DNA of 34,241 bases from JBDSGC01 sp046594105 (lineage in GTDB: Bacteria > Acidobacteriota > Thermoanaerobaculia > Gp7-AA8). The translations under genes and the position numbers were made by a program. A model generated the notes under the pieces. The model had not been told where the DNA came from. It ran no database searches and saw only the letters and a list, made by a program, of their open reading frames with translations. Shown here one piece after another: positions 1-8,125 of the stretch (positions are counted from its first letter, which is position 1; each line of letters opens with the position of its first letter). The stretch spans positions 1 through 34,241 of the forward strand of contig JBKJQB010000342.1 in assembly GCA_046594105.1 (NCBI GenBank). Reading direction: 5' to 3'.

Positions 1-136
1 GGTTTCGTCATCCTGACGTGGGGACCGTCGCGGTACGCCGTGATGATAAAAAAAAGGCAAGCCGGCGAAGCCGGCTTGCCTTTTTTTTTATCATCGCGGC
101 GTACCGCGACGGTCCCCACGTCAGGATGACGAAACC
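1..136. repeat. Long near-perfect palindrome at window start
   Basis: The first 62 or so bases are repeated in inverted orientation up to position 136. The only differences I see are one substitution (T41 opposite G96, a G-U wobble in RNA) and one extra base in the T-run (8 A at 48-55, 9 T at 81-89). The right arm contains the last 16 bases of trmL (121-136). The left arm therefore carries an inverted copy of the trmL 3' end, reading V-S-S-S-stop on the plus strand at 2-16. Either this is a genuine large cruciform, or it is a fold-back assembly artefact if the contig ends here. Confidence 0.9.
48..89. terminator. Bidirectional rho-independent terminator
   Basis: An 11-bp GC-rich stem (56-66 with 70-80) around a GAA loop is preceded by eight A and followed by nine T. 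It can therefore terminate transcription from either side. On the minus strand it sits about 30 bases past the trmL stop codon and is the obvious trmL terminator. It forms the core of the larger palindrome 1-136. Confidence 0.9.
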
Positions 137-591
137 ATCGCTCGCTGCCTCAGCACTTCGTACATTGCGATCGCCGCGGCGGTGGAAAGATTGAGCGAAC
201 GGACGTGGGGCGAGACGATCGGCATCCGGAACATGCGACTGGCGTAACGCTGATGCAGATCGTCGGGCAGACCGCCCGTTTCGCGTCCGAAGACCAGTAC
301 GGATCGGATTCCGTAGTCCGCATCCCAGAGAGTCTTGTCGCCCTTCGTGCTGAAGAAGAATGGCTCGCCGAGCTCTGGCAGCTGTCTCTCGAGCTCGGCC
401 CAGTTTGGCCAGACATGAAGGGGAACATGCTCCCAGTAGTCGAGGCCGGCTCGTCGCACCTCGCGATCCCTCAGGGAAAAGCCGAGGGGCTCGACCAGAT
501 GCAGTTCCGCTCCCGCCGCGAGACAGGAGCGGCCGACGTTCCCGGTGTTCCAGTGGATCTCCGGATGGACCAGAACGACATGGAGCGACAT
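121..591 (-). CDS. trmL: tRNA (cytidine(34)-2'-O)-methyltransferase TrmL
   Basis: SPOUT-class methyltransferase, 156 residues, the usual length of TrmL. TrmL 2'-O-methylates the wobble nucleotide of tRNA-Leu isoacceptors using SAM. Visible motifs are the N-terminal VLVHPEIHWNTGNVGRSC block, VFGRETGGLP (motif 2 of the trefoil knot) and SLNLSTAAAIAMYEVLRQ (motif 3), all characteristic of the TrmL/TrmH group. The compact single-domain form without an N-terminal extension favours TrmL over TrmH. The start at 591 gives MSLHVVLVHPE, matching the family start. Only about 40 bp separate it from the divergent gene starting at 629, so the promoters must be short or overlap coding sequence. It ends in the strong terminator at 48-89. 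Confidence 0.93.
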   Translation of the reverse strand: MSLHVVLVHPEIHWNTGNVGRSCLAAGAELHLVEPLGFSLRDREVRRAGLDYWEHVPLHVWPNWAELERQLPELGEPFFFSTKGDKTLWDADYGIRSVLVFGRETGGLPDDLHQRYASRMFRMPIVSPHVRSLNLSTAAAIAMYEVLRQRAMVSSS

Positions 592-628
592 GGAATGAAG
601 TCTATGGCAGGATGTGTCTCCTCTCTCA

Positions 629-1960
629 ATGCGACGACTCCTGTTTGCCGGTCTGCTTGGCTTCGCTTTCCTCGGTGCGCGTCAGCGTGTGGTGAAGCCG
701 GTTCCTGCTCCGCCCACTGCGCAGGCAGGCCCAACCTTCAGCAATGAGGTCGTGCGCATTTTTCAGAATCAGTGTCAGAACTGTCATCACCCCGGTGACA
801 TCGCGCCGTTCTCTCTGATGACCTACGCGGATGCTGCGCCGCGTGCCGAGGCCATCAGGGCGATGACGACGACGCACCAGATGCCGCCGTGGAAGGCGAC
901 CGTCGGTTGTGGCGACCTGGCTGACGCTCGTGTGCTCTCGACCGACGAGATCGATCTGATCTCGAAGTGGGTGGAGAATGGCGCTCCGGAAGGCAATCGA
1001 GCCGACCTCCCCGCGGCCCGGCAGTTCACCGGCGGTTGGGCCCTGGGGCAGCCCGACATGGTTCTCTCGTATCCGGTGGCCTACACCCCGCCAGCCACAG
1101 GCGACATGTACCGCTGCTTCCCGCTTCCAACAAACCTGACGGCGGACCAGTACGTTTCGGCAATCGACATCAAGCCGGGCGATGCAGCGACGGTGCACCA
1201 CGTGATCGCCTATCTCGACCGCTCTGGCAAGTCGCTCGAGATGGACGAGAAAGATCCGGGACCCGGCTACACCTCGTTCGGCGGTCCGGGATTCTCGATC
1301 ACTTCGCCCGGCGCAGCCACGCTGGGTGGTTGGGCACCGGGAGCGCGGCCGCTGATGTTGCCGGAGGCCGTGGCCTACTCGCTGCCGGCCAAGACCAACG
1401 TGGTTCTTCAGGTTCACTATCACCCGCACGACGGTGCGCCGAAGCCGGACATCACGCAGATCGGGATCTACTTCGCGAAGAAGAAGCCTTCGAAGACGAT
1501 GTACATCCTGCCGCTGATCAACCAGTCGTTCGTGCTTCCTGCCAACGACCCCAACAAGGTGGTCACGCAGTCATTCACATCTCCCATTTCGGTTCATCTC
1601 TGGACGATTGCGCCGCACATGCATCTGCTCGGCCGCACCATGAATGTGCAGGCAAAGCTGCCGACCGGTGAGACGAAGTGCCTGATCGACATCAAGGACT
1701 GGGACTTCAACTGGCAGGGCATGTACAGCTACAACCAGGCGATGGCCCTTCCTGCGTTAACGAAGGTTTCCCTCGAGGCGCACTACGACAACTCGGTGAA
1801 CAACTGGCGCAACCCCAACAGCCCGCCGAAGGAAGTTCGCTGGGGTGAGCAGACCACCGACGAGATGTGCATTGCCTTCCTTGGCGTGACCATCGACTCG
1901 GAGAACATGGTGAGCGGTCTGCGTGCGAACCCCGACCTGCTGTTCAACGCGCTGAAGTAG
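629..1960 (+). CDS. Secreted c-type haem / type II copper monooxygenase-like protein
   Basis: About 443 residues from ATG 629; an in-frame GTG at 614 adds five residues. A hydrophobic N-terminal segment (residues 4-17) suggests export. A single CxxCH haem-binding motif (CQNCH, about residues 49-53) lies in a short cytochrome c-like region with MPPW further on. The C-terminal two thirds carries His-rich motifs HHVIAYLD (about 189), HYHPHDG (about 263) and HMHLLGRTM (about 330). These resemble the CuA and CuB ligands of the peptidylglycine/dopamine hydroxylase (type II, ascorbate-dependent) fold. Bacterial proteins of this architecture are annotated as ascorbate-dependent monooxygenases or cytochrome c proteins; the substrate is unknown. 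It is probably periplasmic. The haem might act as electron donor to the copper sites in place of ascorbate, which is inference. Confidence 0.8.
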   Translation: MRRLLFAGLLGFAFLGARQRVVKPVPAPPTAQAGPTFSNEVVRIFQNQCQNCHHPGDIAPFSLMTYADAAPRAEAIRAMTTTHQMPPWKATVGCGDLADARVLSTDEIDLISKWVENGAPEGNRADLPAARQFTGGWALGQPDMVLSYPVAYTPPATGDMYRCFPLPTNLTADQYVSAIDIKPGDAATVHHVIAYLDRSGKSLEMDEKDPGPGYTSFGGPGFSITSPGAATLGGWAPGARPLMLPEAVAYSLPAKTNVVLQVHYHPHDGAPKPDITQIGIYFAKKKPSKTMYILPLINQSFVLPANDPNKVVTQSFTSPISVHLWTIAPHMHLLGRTMNVQAKLPTGETKCLIDIKDWDFNWQGMYSYNQAMALPALTKVSLEAHYDNSVNNWRNPNSPPKEVRWGEQTTDEMCIAFLGVTIDSENMVSGLRANPDLLFNALK

Positions 1961-1983
1961 GGCAGGGAGGCAAGGGATTCCCC

Positions 1984-2190
1984 AGCCGGCGCAGCCGGCG
2001 ACAGATCCCTAGCCCCCGGCGTCAGCCGGGGGAAACCGAGAACTCCCGTTTCGCGAGCCCGCTTCAGCGGGCGACAGAACGGCGGATTGACTCCTCGGTG
2101 GTGCGCCAGAGGACGCAGAATCTTCTGTCGCCCGCTGAAGCGGGCTTCGCTGGATTCGGGGGCTACAATCTTTTGCCGGCTGCGCCGGCT
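1984..2190. repeat. Nested inverted-repeat element of REP-like hairpins
   Basis: The 349-bp gap between convergent genes (1961-2309) is largely filled by a composite palindrome. The outer arms are a 16-bp perfect inverted repeat (1984-1999 with 2175-2190). A second pair is 2010-2019 with 2155-2164. The inner arms are a 23-bp perfect inverted repeat (2057-2079 with 2123-2145). Each block is also a small hairpin on its own: GCCGGC-GCA-GCCGGC, CCCCCGGC-GTCA-GCCGGGGG at 2013-2032, GCCCGC-TTCA-GCGGGC and its inverted mate. It looks like a BIME/REP cluster or a nonautonomous mobile palindrome, and may end transcription of both neighbours. I see no gene in this gap. Confidence 0.85.
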
Positions 2191-2309
2191 CCAAGTTTCA
2201 TCAAGCCGGCGGGCGCTTACGAGTTCTGGAGATCAGAACGGCGAAACCTGATTTGGGACAACCGTGGGCACGGACAGGAGTGTCTTTGCTTCGTGAATCG
2301 GAAAGCGAA

Positions 2310-3404
2310 TCACGGCGCGCGAAACTTCTTGTCGTAGCCGGTGAGCTCGACATAGCCCTCTCCCTTTGTGGCCTCATTTCGAAACGATCCCGAAACGTCC
2401 ACCGCCCCTTCCCAATACGTCACCTGCGTCGAGCTGCGGGTCATCAGTTCCTGGTCCCGCAGGACCGGAGTGAGCGTCAGGGAGATCCCGAACTTGGGGA
2501 CGACCAGCCGCCAGCCCATGGGGTACACAGCGCGCGACTTCGGTGAGGTCCACTGACCGGTAGGTACGACGTACAAATCGTCGCGGCGCAGGTGAATCAC
2601 CGTGCCGTCCGGTGTGATCAGCGATCCGGAAGAGGTCAGGTCAGGCGTGCCATCATCACGACGGATCAGGTAGACCATCAGCTCGATGTCGTTCTCGAGC
2701 TGGATGGCGAACCAGTCCCAGCCCCGTTGATTTTCCCTCAACGCGGAGCTGCCGAACTCGTGATCCATCCACACCAGCCCGGTGCAGCGCTGCCCGTTGA
2801 CGCTTCCTCGCGCACTCATCCGAGTCATCGAGTAGTAGTGCGAGGCGTAGCCATCGCCCGAGGCCTTGAGGCTCACTCCGTTCTCTCCGTGAATGGCCGG
2901 AGGTTTTTCGGAAGCGAGCGTCAGTTCCAGGGCGTCCCGACCGGCGGAGGCGTTGATTCGCCACGAACCGTCGGGGAGGGTGGTGGCTCTCCAGCCTTCG
3001 TTGAAGACGTCGAGATGTGTGTCCGACGCCGCGGCAGTGAAGGGAGAAGAGCGATTGAGTCTCTCGGCGTACCGGAAAGCCTTCCCATCGATGTCCGTCA
3101 GTGCGAAGTGAGCCAGGGACAGGTTGCGCAAGTCCCAGCGCGTCTGTTGCATGGCCCCCGGCGGCACCACACCGACCCGGAAGAAGGTCAGCTCGAATCC
3201 GTAGCGTTTGCCACTCTCAGTCCGGAGATGGCCGGTGTAGTACCACCACTCGGTCTGGTACTCATTGTGGCTCCCGTGATCGCGAGGAAAACTGAACTCG
3301 TACCCGGCGCGGGCGGGCAGAAACGTCTGCGCCGAGGCGATGGGGGCGGCGAGGAATGTGGCCACCAAAACCAGCAATGCCACTTTCTTCTTTGCTTTCT
3401 TCAT
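2310..3404 (-). CDS. Secreted AttH/CrtC-like (lipocalin-like) family protein
   Basis: 364 residues from ATG 3404, where the lysine-rich MKKAKKK start leads into a classic signal peptide ending near APIASA-QTF. The ORF extends upstream to 3458, but those codons would run into the divergent gene and precede the signal peptide. Motifs EWWYYTGHL near the N-terminus, WMDHEFGSSAL in the middle and GWDWFAIQL after it are typical of the AttH / carotenoid 1,2-hydratase (CrtC-like) two-lipocalin-domain family. Most members are not carotenoid enzymes. Many sit beside lipoprotein-release ABC systems or act on unknown hydrophobic substrates. No carotenoid genes are in this window, so I call the fold and family only. 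It is divergent from the TPR/CNB gene with 29 bp between. Confidence 0.8.
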   Translation of the reverse strand: MKKAKKKVALLVLVATFLAAPIASAQTFLPARAGYEFSFPRDHGSHNEYQTEWWYYTGHLRTESGKRYGFELTFFRVGVVPPGAMQQTRWDLRNLSLAHFALTDIDGKAFRYAERLNRSSPFTAAASDTHLDVFNEGWRATTLPDGSWRINASAGRDALELTLASEKPPAIHGENGVSLKASGDGYASHYYSMTRMSARGSVNGQRCTGLVWMDHEFGSSALRENQRGWDWFAIQLENDIELMVYLIRRDDGTPDLTSSGSLITPDGTVIHLRRDDLYVVPTGQWTSPKSRAVYPMGWRLVVPKFGISLTLTPVLRDQELMTRSSTQVTYWEGAVDVSGSFRNEATKGEGYVELTGYDKKFRAP

Positions 3405-3420
3405 TTTGCATCCGGGATAA
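3392..3420 (+). promoter_or_regulatory. Possible sigma70-type promoter for TPR/CNB gene
   Basis: TTGCTT (3392-3397) and GATAAT (3415-3420) are separated by 17 bp. They lie just before the ATG at 3434, which would give a very short or leaderless transcript. The -10 is good, the -35 matches only at TTG. The -35 lies within the first codons of the divergent gene, so the two promoters may interfere. Confidence 0.35.
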
Positions 3421-3433
3421 TACGTCTCCCGCC

Positions 3434-5239
3434 ATGGCCGACCAGCCGGTCGCATCACGTCCGCGCTTCCGAACTCTCGCCAACGAGAGCAGCATCCCGA
3501 TCGATGCCGAGGATCTGATTGTCCTGGCGCGCCGCTACACCGACCAGGGGATGTACGACGAGGCCATCCATCTGTACGAGATGGCGGAGAAGCTCCGGCC
3601 GGGCTCCATTCCTCTGCGAGTCAATCTTGCCCGCACCCGCGATCTGAAGCGGGAAGCGGAGCGGTCGCGTTTCGCCTCCATCCGGACTGAAGTGGATGCC
3701 AGTCGGTCCCGCGATGAAACGGACGCCTCGCAGTACGTGGGTCTGGCGCAGTACTACATTGCCAAAGATCAGACGACCAAGGCCATCGAGCTGCTGGAGA
3801 TCGCCAAGCTGAAGACGCCGAACAGTTATCGCCCCTTCGAGATCCTGGGCAGGCTGTACTACTCCGAGGGGCAATGGGATTTTGCCCACGAGGAGATCGG
3901 TGCCGCCAGGAAGCTCAATCCATTCGACCGGGGACTGGCCGAGATCTCCGGCAGGATTCAGTTCGAGCTGAAGAAATTCGATGGGGCGCTCGATGACTTT
4001 GTGGATGCCTTTCTGCTTTCGACAGACCAGAAAGGAGAAGCGACCGAGCCGGTGCGACGGATGATCAATACGCTCAAGCGGATCTCCAACATCGACCCCA
4101 AAGATCTCAACCTCCGGATCAAGGATCGGGTCGAGCAGCTGCAGCTTTCCACCGACCGGCTGGAGTTGCGGAAAGAGAACCTCTTCCGGCTGGAGGAGGG
4201 AGGCAAAGACCTCAAGGACATCGTCAGCAAGATCAATCGCGATACCGAAAAGCGCGACAACTTGATCACCATCTCGGCCGATCTTCGCGCGCTCCAGGTC
4301 TTCAAGCACATGAAGGACGAGCAGCTTTTCCGCCTGTCGCGCCTGACGCGCGCGGAGGCGCTGGAGCCTGGCGGCTACGTCTTCAGGGCAGAAGACCGCT
4401 CCATGGATTTCTACGTGGTCAAGTCCGGCCGCATTGAGATCCGCAAGGACACGCCGTTCGGACCGCAGATCCTTGGGGCTCTCGAACCGGACACGATTTT
4501 CGGCGAGATGAATTTCATCGACCGCACCCAGCGCTCCAGCGACGCCGTGGCCGCCGAGAGCTCGGTCTGCTACATCTTCTCGTTCAGCGCGCTCGATCAG
4601 GTGATGGATGAGGATAAAGAGCTCGCGGTCGGACTGCACTGGGCGTTCTGGCGCTCGCTGACCGAGAAGGTGCGCGATGCGAACGACCAGCTGAAACTGT
4701 TCTTCCAGGAGGACGCCCGCAAAGGTGCCGGCCGCAAGCGCGCGGAAGGCAAGCGCGAAGTGCAGCAGGTCACGGTCAAGTCGGAGGACAAGGTCGACCT
4801 GTTCAAAGAACGAGGGCTGTCCGCCGCCGAAATGAAACTGCTGGCCACCTTCTCGACGGAGGAGCGATTCCGGGAAGGGTCGGTCATCTTCCGCGAAGGC
4901 GAGCGAGGGGACAAGCTCTACATCGTGCTCGATGGCCGCGTGCGGATCTCCAAGTTCATCCCCGGAGTGGGCGAAGAAGCGCTGGCCGTGCTCGATCGTG
5001 GCGACTTCTTCGGCGAGATGTCGCTGATCGACGACAAGGCTCGTTCCGCCGACGGGAAAGCGCACGAAGGCGACGCTACGGTGCTCTCCATCGACCGGGC
5101 TACGCTCAACGAGATCCTGTCGATGGACCCCCACGCCTCGCTGCAGTTCCTGAATCTGCTATGCCGGATGATCAGCCGCCGCCTGCGCGAGATCAACGAC
5201 AAGATCGTGCAGTGGAAGTACATGTCCGGCGGGTTCTAG
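3434..5239 (+). CDS. TPR protein with two cyclic nucleotide-binding domains
   Basis: 601 residues from ATG 3434. Three TPR-like helical hairpins occupy about residues 24-165 (DLIVLARRYTDQGMYDEAI, then YVGLAQYYIAKDQTTKAIEL, then FEILGRLYYSEGQWDFA). A helical segment (about 205-275) leads into the first CNB domain (about 285-415, with IFGEMNFIDRTQRSSDAVA as the phosphate-binding cassette). A basic linker (425-450) and a second CNB domain (about 455-590, FFGEMSLIDDKARSADGKA) follow. There is no signal peptide, no DNA-binding domain and no catalytic domain. It is likely a cytosolic scaffold whose TPR contacts respond to cyclic nucleotides. The ligand (cAMP, cGMP or none) cannot be read from sequence alone. 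The following lipoprotein gene has its Shine-Dalgarno on this gene's stop codon, so they are probably cotranscribed. Confidence 0.88.
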   Translation: MADQPVASRPRFRTLANESSIPIDAEDLIVLARRYTDQGMYDEAIHLYEMAEKLRPGSIPLRVNLARTRDLKREAERSRFASIRTEVDASRSRDETDASQYVGLAQYYIAKDQTTKAIELLEIAKLKTPNSYRPFEILGRLYYSEGQWDFAHEEIGAARKLNPFDRGLAEISGRIQFELKKFDGALDDFVDAFLLSTDQKGEATEPVRRMINTLKRISNIDPKDLNLRIKDRVEQLQLSTDRLELRKENLFRLEEGGKDLKDIVSKINRDTEKRDNLITISADLRALQVFKHMKDEQLFRLSRLTRAEALEPGGYVFRAEDRSMDFYVVKSGRIEIRKDTPFGPQILGALEPDTIFGEMNFIDRTQRSSDAVAAESSVCYIFSFSALDQVMDEDKELAVGLHWAFWRSLTEKVRDANDQLKLFFQEDARKGAGRKRAEGKREVQQVTVKSEDKVDLFKERGLSAAEMKLLATFSTEERFREGSVIFREGERGDKLYIVLDGRVRISKFIPGVGEEALAVLDRGDFFGEMSLIDDKARSADGKAHEGDATVLSIDRATLNEILSMDPHASLQFLNLLCRMISRRLREINDKIVQWKYMSGGF

Positions 5240-5250
5240 GAGCATCGCGG

Positions 5251-5721
5251 ATGCGGAGACTGAACTGGATGCTTCTGGCGGCCGCGGGGTTCGCTTCCTG
5301 CCGCGACTCGATCACTGCCCCGCCGCGTATGGTGGCGTTCGAAACCATCCGGCAGGAGTGGAACTCGGGCCTCACGGCGCCACGGACCGACGTCATCCGC
5401 GATCAGCAGACCTGGCAAGCTGTGTGGCCCGCGCTCTGGGGGAGCTCACCGGTGCCTCCACCCCCTGTCGTCGACTTTACGCGGGAGTCGGTGGTCCTGG
5501 CGGCGATGGGGGAAACGCCCAACGCCTGCTTTCGAACTTACATCACGCAGATCGCCGCCGACAGCTCCCAAGCCGTGATTCAGGTGGAGCATCGCAAACC
5601 TCAGCCTTCGTGTGTTTGCCCGGCGGTCATTGGCCATCCGTTCCATGCAGTTCGTACCGAGCGGCTGGCAGCTGCCGTTCGGTTTGCGGTCCAGCAGGTC
5701 ACCACGACCACGTGCAACTGA
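5251..5721 (+). CDS. Small lipoprotein with PrcB_C-like domain
   Basis: 156 residues. AGGAG overlaps the upstream TAG stop and lies 8 bases before ATG 5251, fixing the start. The N-terminus MRRLNWMLLAAAGFASC looks like a lipoprotein signal with a lipobox Cys at residue 17. The rest has the pattern of the PrcB C-terminal domain: VDFTRESVVLAAMGETP, then an alternating hydrophobic stretch and a final PFHAVRTERLA. Three further Cys residues (ACF, SCVCP) and a C-terminal TTTCN might form disulfides in the periplasm. PrcB in Treponema is a lipoprotein tied to a protease complex; no protease gene is next to this one. The family assignment is moderate and the function unknown. Confidence 0.65.
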   Translation: MRRLNWMLLAAAGFASCRDSITAPPRMVAFETIRQEWNSGLTAPRTDVIRDQQTWQAVWPALWGSSPVPPPPVVDFTRESVVLAAMGETPNACFRTYITQIAADSSQAVIQVEHRKPQPSCVCPAVIGHPFHAVRTERLAAAVRFAVQQVTTTTCN

Positions 5722-5728
5722 GAAACTC

Positions 5729-6598
5729 GTGATCATCGCCGGCTTCCTCCTACTCTTCCTGATTCTCTGGGCCATCTTCTACGCGGGCCTGCCCGCGCTC
5801 CGGCATCTCGGACGAGTGGCCGCAGCCTTCGTGGCGCGCTTCACGCGCGTCGAACGGATCTTCACCAGCGCCCAGAAGCGCTTTCGAAATTACATCCCGG
5901 TGGCGGTGATCGTCATTGCCGGCGCTCTGCTCACGGCATGGGTGGGCGACATGTTTCTCGACCTGGCGCTGCTGGTTCACTCGAAGAACTCGGCGCTCGA
6001 GCAGGTCGACACGAACATTCACGACTGGGCAGTGAACAGGCGGGGCGGCGAGGCCACGATGTTCTTTGTGGCCATGACCATCCTCGGGGGTCCGGTCGGC
6101 CTGGCCGTGCTGCTGACCAGCGTTGCGGTCCTGTTGGCCGTGAAGCACCGCTGGCGCTGGCTGACCTACCTCGCGGTCACCGCCGTTGGAGGCGGGCTGT
6201 TGAATCTCGGACTGAAACAGTACTTCGCGCGGTCGCGACCGGCTGTCGCGGAGATGTTGCGCAGGGCGCACGGCTACTCATTTCCCAGCGGTCACGCCAT
6301 GGGATCTGCCGTTGCCTTCTCGGCCCTCGCATACCTGGCTATGCGCAGCGTGCGGGGTTGGCCGGTGAAGGCGGCGATCCTCTCGCTGGCCTTGACCCTC
6401 ACCGCCGCGGTTGCCCTCTCCCGTGTCTACCTCGGGGTGCACTGGCTTTCCGATGTCGGCGCCGGCGTGACCGCAGGGCTGGTGTGGGCCAGCTCCACCA
6501 CGATTGCCTACGAGACGCTGCGCCGGATCCGGATGCTCCGCGCGCTTCGCAGACCGGCGTCGATGACCGGCGTCGCACCCCTTCCGCCGCCGGCGTAG
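5729..6598 (+). CDS. PAP2-family membrane lipid phosphatase
   Basis: About 289 residues from GTG 5729, eight bases after the upstream stop. Longer in-frame starts lie inside the lipoprotein gene. All three PAP2 signature motifs are present: K-x6-RP (KQYFARSRP, near residue 163), PSGH (FPSGHAMGSA, near 186) and SR-x5-H-x3-D (SRVYLGVHWLSD, near 230). Hydrophobic segments flank them, as in membrane PAP2 enzymes, and there is a membrane-spanning N-terminus. Likely substrates are phosphatidic acid, phosphatidylglycerophosphate or undecaprenyl diphosphate; motifs do not discriminate. A cardiolipin synthase-like gene lies nearby on the other strand. It converges on the YihY gene, with a repeat copy in the gap. 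Confidence 0.85.
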   Translation: MIIAGFLLLFLILWAIFYAGLPALRHLGRVAAAFVARFTRVERIFTSAQKRFRNYIPVAVIVIAGALLTAWVGDMFLDLALLVHSKNSALEQVDTNIHDWAVNRRGGEATMFFVAMTILGGPVGLAVLLTSVAVLLAVKHRWRWLTYLAVTAVGGGLLNLGLKQYFARSRPAVAEMLRRAHGYSFPSGHAMGSAVAFSALAYLAMRSVRGWPVKAAILSLALTLTAAVALSRVYLGVHWLSDVGAGVTAGLVWASSTTIAYETLRRIRMLRALRRPASMTGVAPLPPPA

Positions 6599-6612
6599 CG
6601 GAAGCTCGCGCG

Positions 6613-6700
6613 CTAGGCTAGGAGCCTGCGCGGCAGAACGTCTTGGAGCGTGATCTTGGCGGAGCCTTGGGCAACCAGCGCCGCCGGCCGTGCCGGCCTA
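6613..6700 (+). repeat. Interspersed ~83-bp CTAG-bounded repeat, copy A
   Basis: The left end has two CTAG tetranucleotides (6613-6616, 6618-6621). The body shares a long block around cttggagcgtgatcttgg and gccttgggcaaccagcgc with copies B, C and D. The right end is a GCCGGC-CGT-GCCGGC hairpin ending in CTA, and this CTA encodes the TAG stop codon of the minus-strand YihY gene. It fills the gap between two convergent genes. Confidence 0.85.
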
Positions 6701-8125
6701 TGACTGGGTGACCGCGTCGATCGTTCGCGAGGGCGATCGCTGGCCGTAAAGATCGCGCACCAGCTGGCCGATGGAGACATTGACCAACGCGCTGCCCAGA
6801 CAATTCTGCATCCGGGCGAAAAGGCTTTCCACGGCGAGCCGCTCACGCTCTTCCATGCGAATGCTGGGGATGGCGCGATGGTCGCCTTCGATCTGGCGTA
6901 CAACTTCCTCAACCGCGATCCGATCGGGATCGCAGCCCGGAACGAAGCCGGCCCATTCTCCCCCGACCTCGGCGATCAGTTTTCCATCCTGCAGCCGCCG
7001 CAGCACCCGCAACATCTGTGCATCGGTCGTCCCGAACTGCTCCGCCAGGCGATAGGACGAGGGAGCGTCCTCGCGTTTATCGAAGCGGCGCGACACTTCC
7101 ACCAGCGCCCGGATGGCGAAGTAGAGGTCGTAGCGCGGCTCGTCCTGGATCTGGTGCTCGCTCGCTCGCAGAAGGCCGTACAGGTTCTGGTACACGAAGC
7201 TGATCTCCACCCCGAGAAGGATGACCACCCACATCACTTCGATGGCGATCAGAAAGACGACAGCGAGTCCGAGGGTGCCGTAGATGAGGTTGAAGCGTCC
7301 CTTGAACAGGAACTGGGCGTACAGGCCGAATCCGAAACGCACCAGTGAAAAGAGGGCCGTGGTCACGATGGCACCGACGGCAGCCGCGCTGAACTTCACC
7401 TTCATCGACGGCACCAGCCAGAACAGCATGGCGAAGGCGATGAACAGGATCACCACGGGGGCGATGTTGAAGATGAGGTCGTCCTTGAACAGGACGCGCA
7501 GGTAGCGATTTCTCTGCAGCATCCCGGTGGTGGTGAAGGAGAAGCCCATCAGGATCGGGCCCCAGAAGAACAGCATGGTGAAGGCCATGATCTTCTGGCG
7601 ATACCCACGGACGTTGCGCACCTTCCAGATGTCATTGATGGTTTCTTCCACCAGGAGGAACAGGCGGAAGGCGATGACGATGAAGATGATGACGCCGAAG
7701 GTGGAAGCGGCCTGCGCGTTCTCCGCGAACTTCGCCAGGTGGTAGGAGATCACCGGCGACTGGTAGGGGATGAAGTTGTTCAACATCGTGTCGATCTGCG
7801 TCTGCAGATTGGGGAAGAGCGAACGGAAGTAGCGCTGCAGCACCTGAGTGAACGCCACCAGAAGAGGGATCAGGGAAAGCAGGGTGGTGTAGGCGAGCGA
7901 GGCGGCGCGGTTGGTGCCCTGGATGTTGTAGAACTCGCGGGTCACTTCCCGGACAAAGAGAAAAAACTCGACGGTGAGGATGCGGGCCCGACGCCGGCCG
8001 TGCGCTTCCCTTCGATACAGAAGGACTGCGGAGTCGGTCAGCCAGGACCAGAACACGGTCCTGGATTTGGTCAGCCGGTGTTTGAGCTTCTTCCGGCGGT
8101 CGCCCTCGCGGCGGATCTGGGCCAT
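6698..8125 (-). CDS. YihY/BrkB family inner-membrane protein with C-terminal winged-helix-like domain
   Basis: 475 residues. After a basic cytosolic N-terminus the protein has the YihY/UPF0761 core (about residues 60-330). This core holds NRAASLAYTTLLSLIPLLVAF, a set of about six hydrophobic segments, and ILLGVEISFVYQNLY closing the core. The family was once annotated as ribonuclease BN, which is not supported. The C-terminal 140 residues resemble an Rrf2-like winged helix (YFAIRALVEVSRRF, then SYRLAEQFGTTDAQMLRVLRRLQDGKLI). E. coli YihY, about 290 residues, lacks it. The tail could bind a partner or nucleic acid at the membrane, which is speculation. A second YihY paralogue without this domain is encoded at 15371-16423. 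Confidence 0.83.
   Translation of the reverse strand: MAQIRREGDRRKKLKHRLTKSRTVFWSWLTDSAVLLYRREAHGRRRARILTVEFFLFVREVTREFYNIQGTNRAASLAYTTLLSLIPLLVAFTQVLQRYFRSLFPNLQTQIDTMLNNFIPYQSPVISYHLAKFAENAQAASTFGVIIFIVIAFRLFLLVEETINDIWKVRNVRGYRQKIMAFTMLFFWGPILMGFSFTTTGMLQRNRYLRVLFKDDLIFNIAPVVILFIAFAMLFWLVPSMKVKFSAAAVGAIVTTALFSLVRFGFGLYAQFLFKGRFNLIYGTLGLAVVFLIAIEVMWVVILLGVEISFVYQNLYGLLRASEHQIQDEPRYDLYFAIRALVEVSRRFDKREDAPSSYRLAEQFGTTDAQMLRVLRRLQDGKLIAEVGGEWAGFVPGCDPDRIAVEEVVRQIEGDHRAIPSIRMEERERLAVESLFARMQNCLGSALVNVSIGQLVRDLYGQRSPSRTIDAVTQS

Noticed and set aside
2310..3404. Carotenoid 1,2-hydratase (CrtC) naming
   Set aside because: The family signature covers many non-carotenoid proteins, and no carotenoid genes are nearby even though a light-sensor cluster is in the window.
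3455..5134. 559-codon minus-strand frame opposite the TPR/CNB gene
   Set aside because: Composition is that of a shadow frame; the plus strand encodes recognisable TPR and CNB domains.
6698..8125. Ribonuclease BN annotation for YihY
   Set aside because: This is a historical misannotation; the sequence is a polytopic membrane protein without nuclease motifs.
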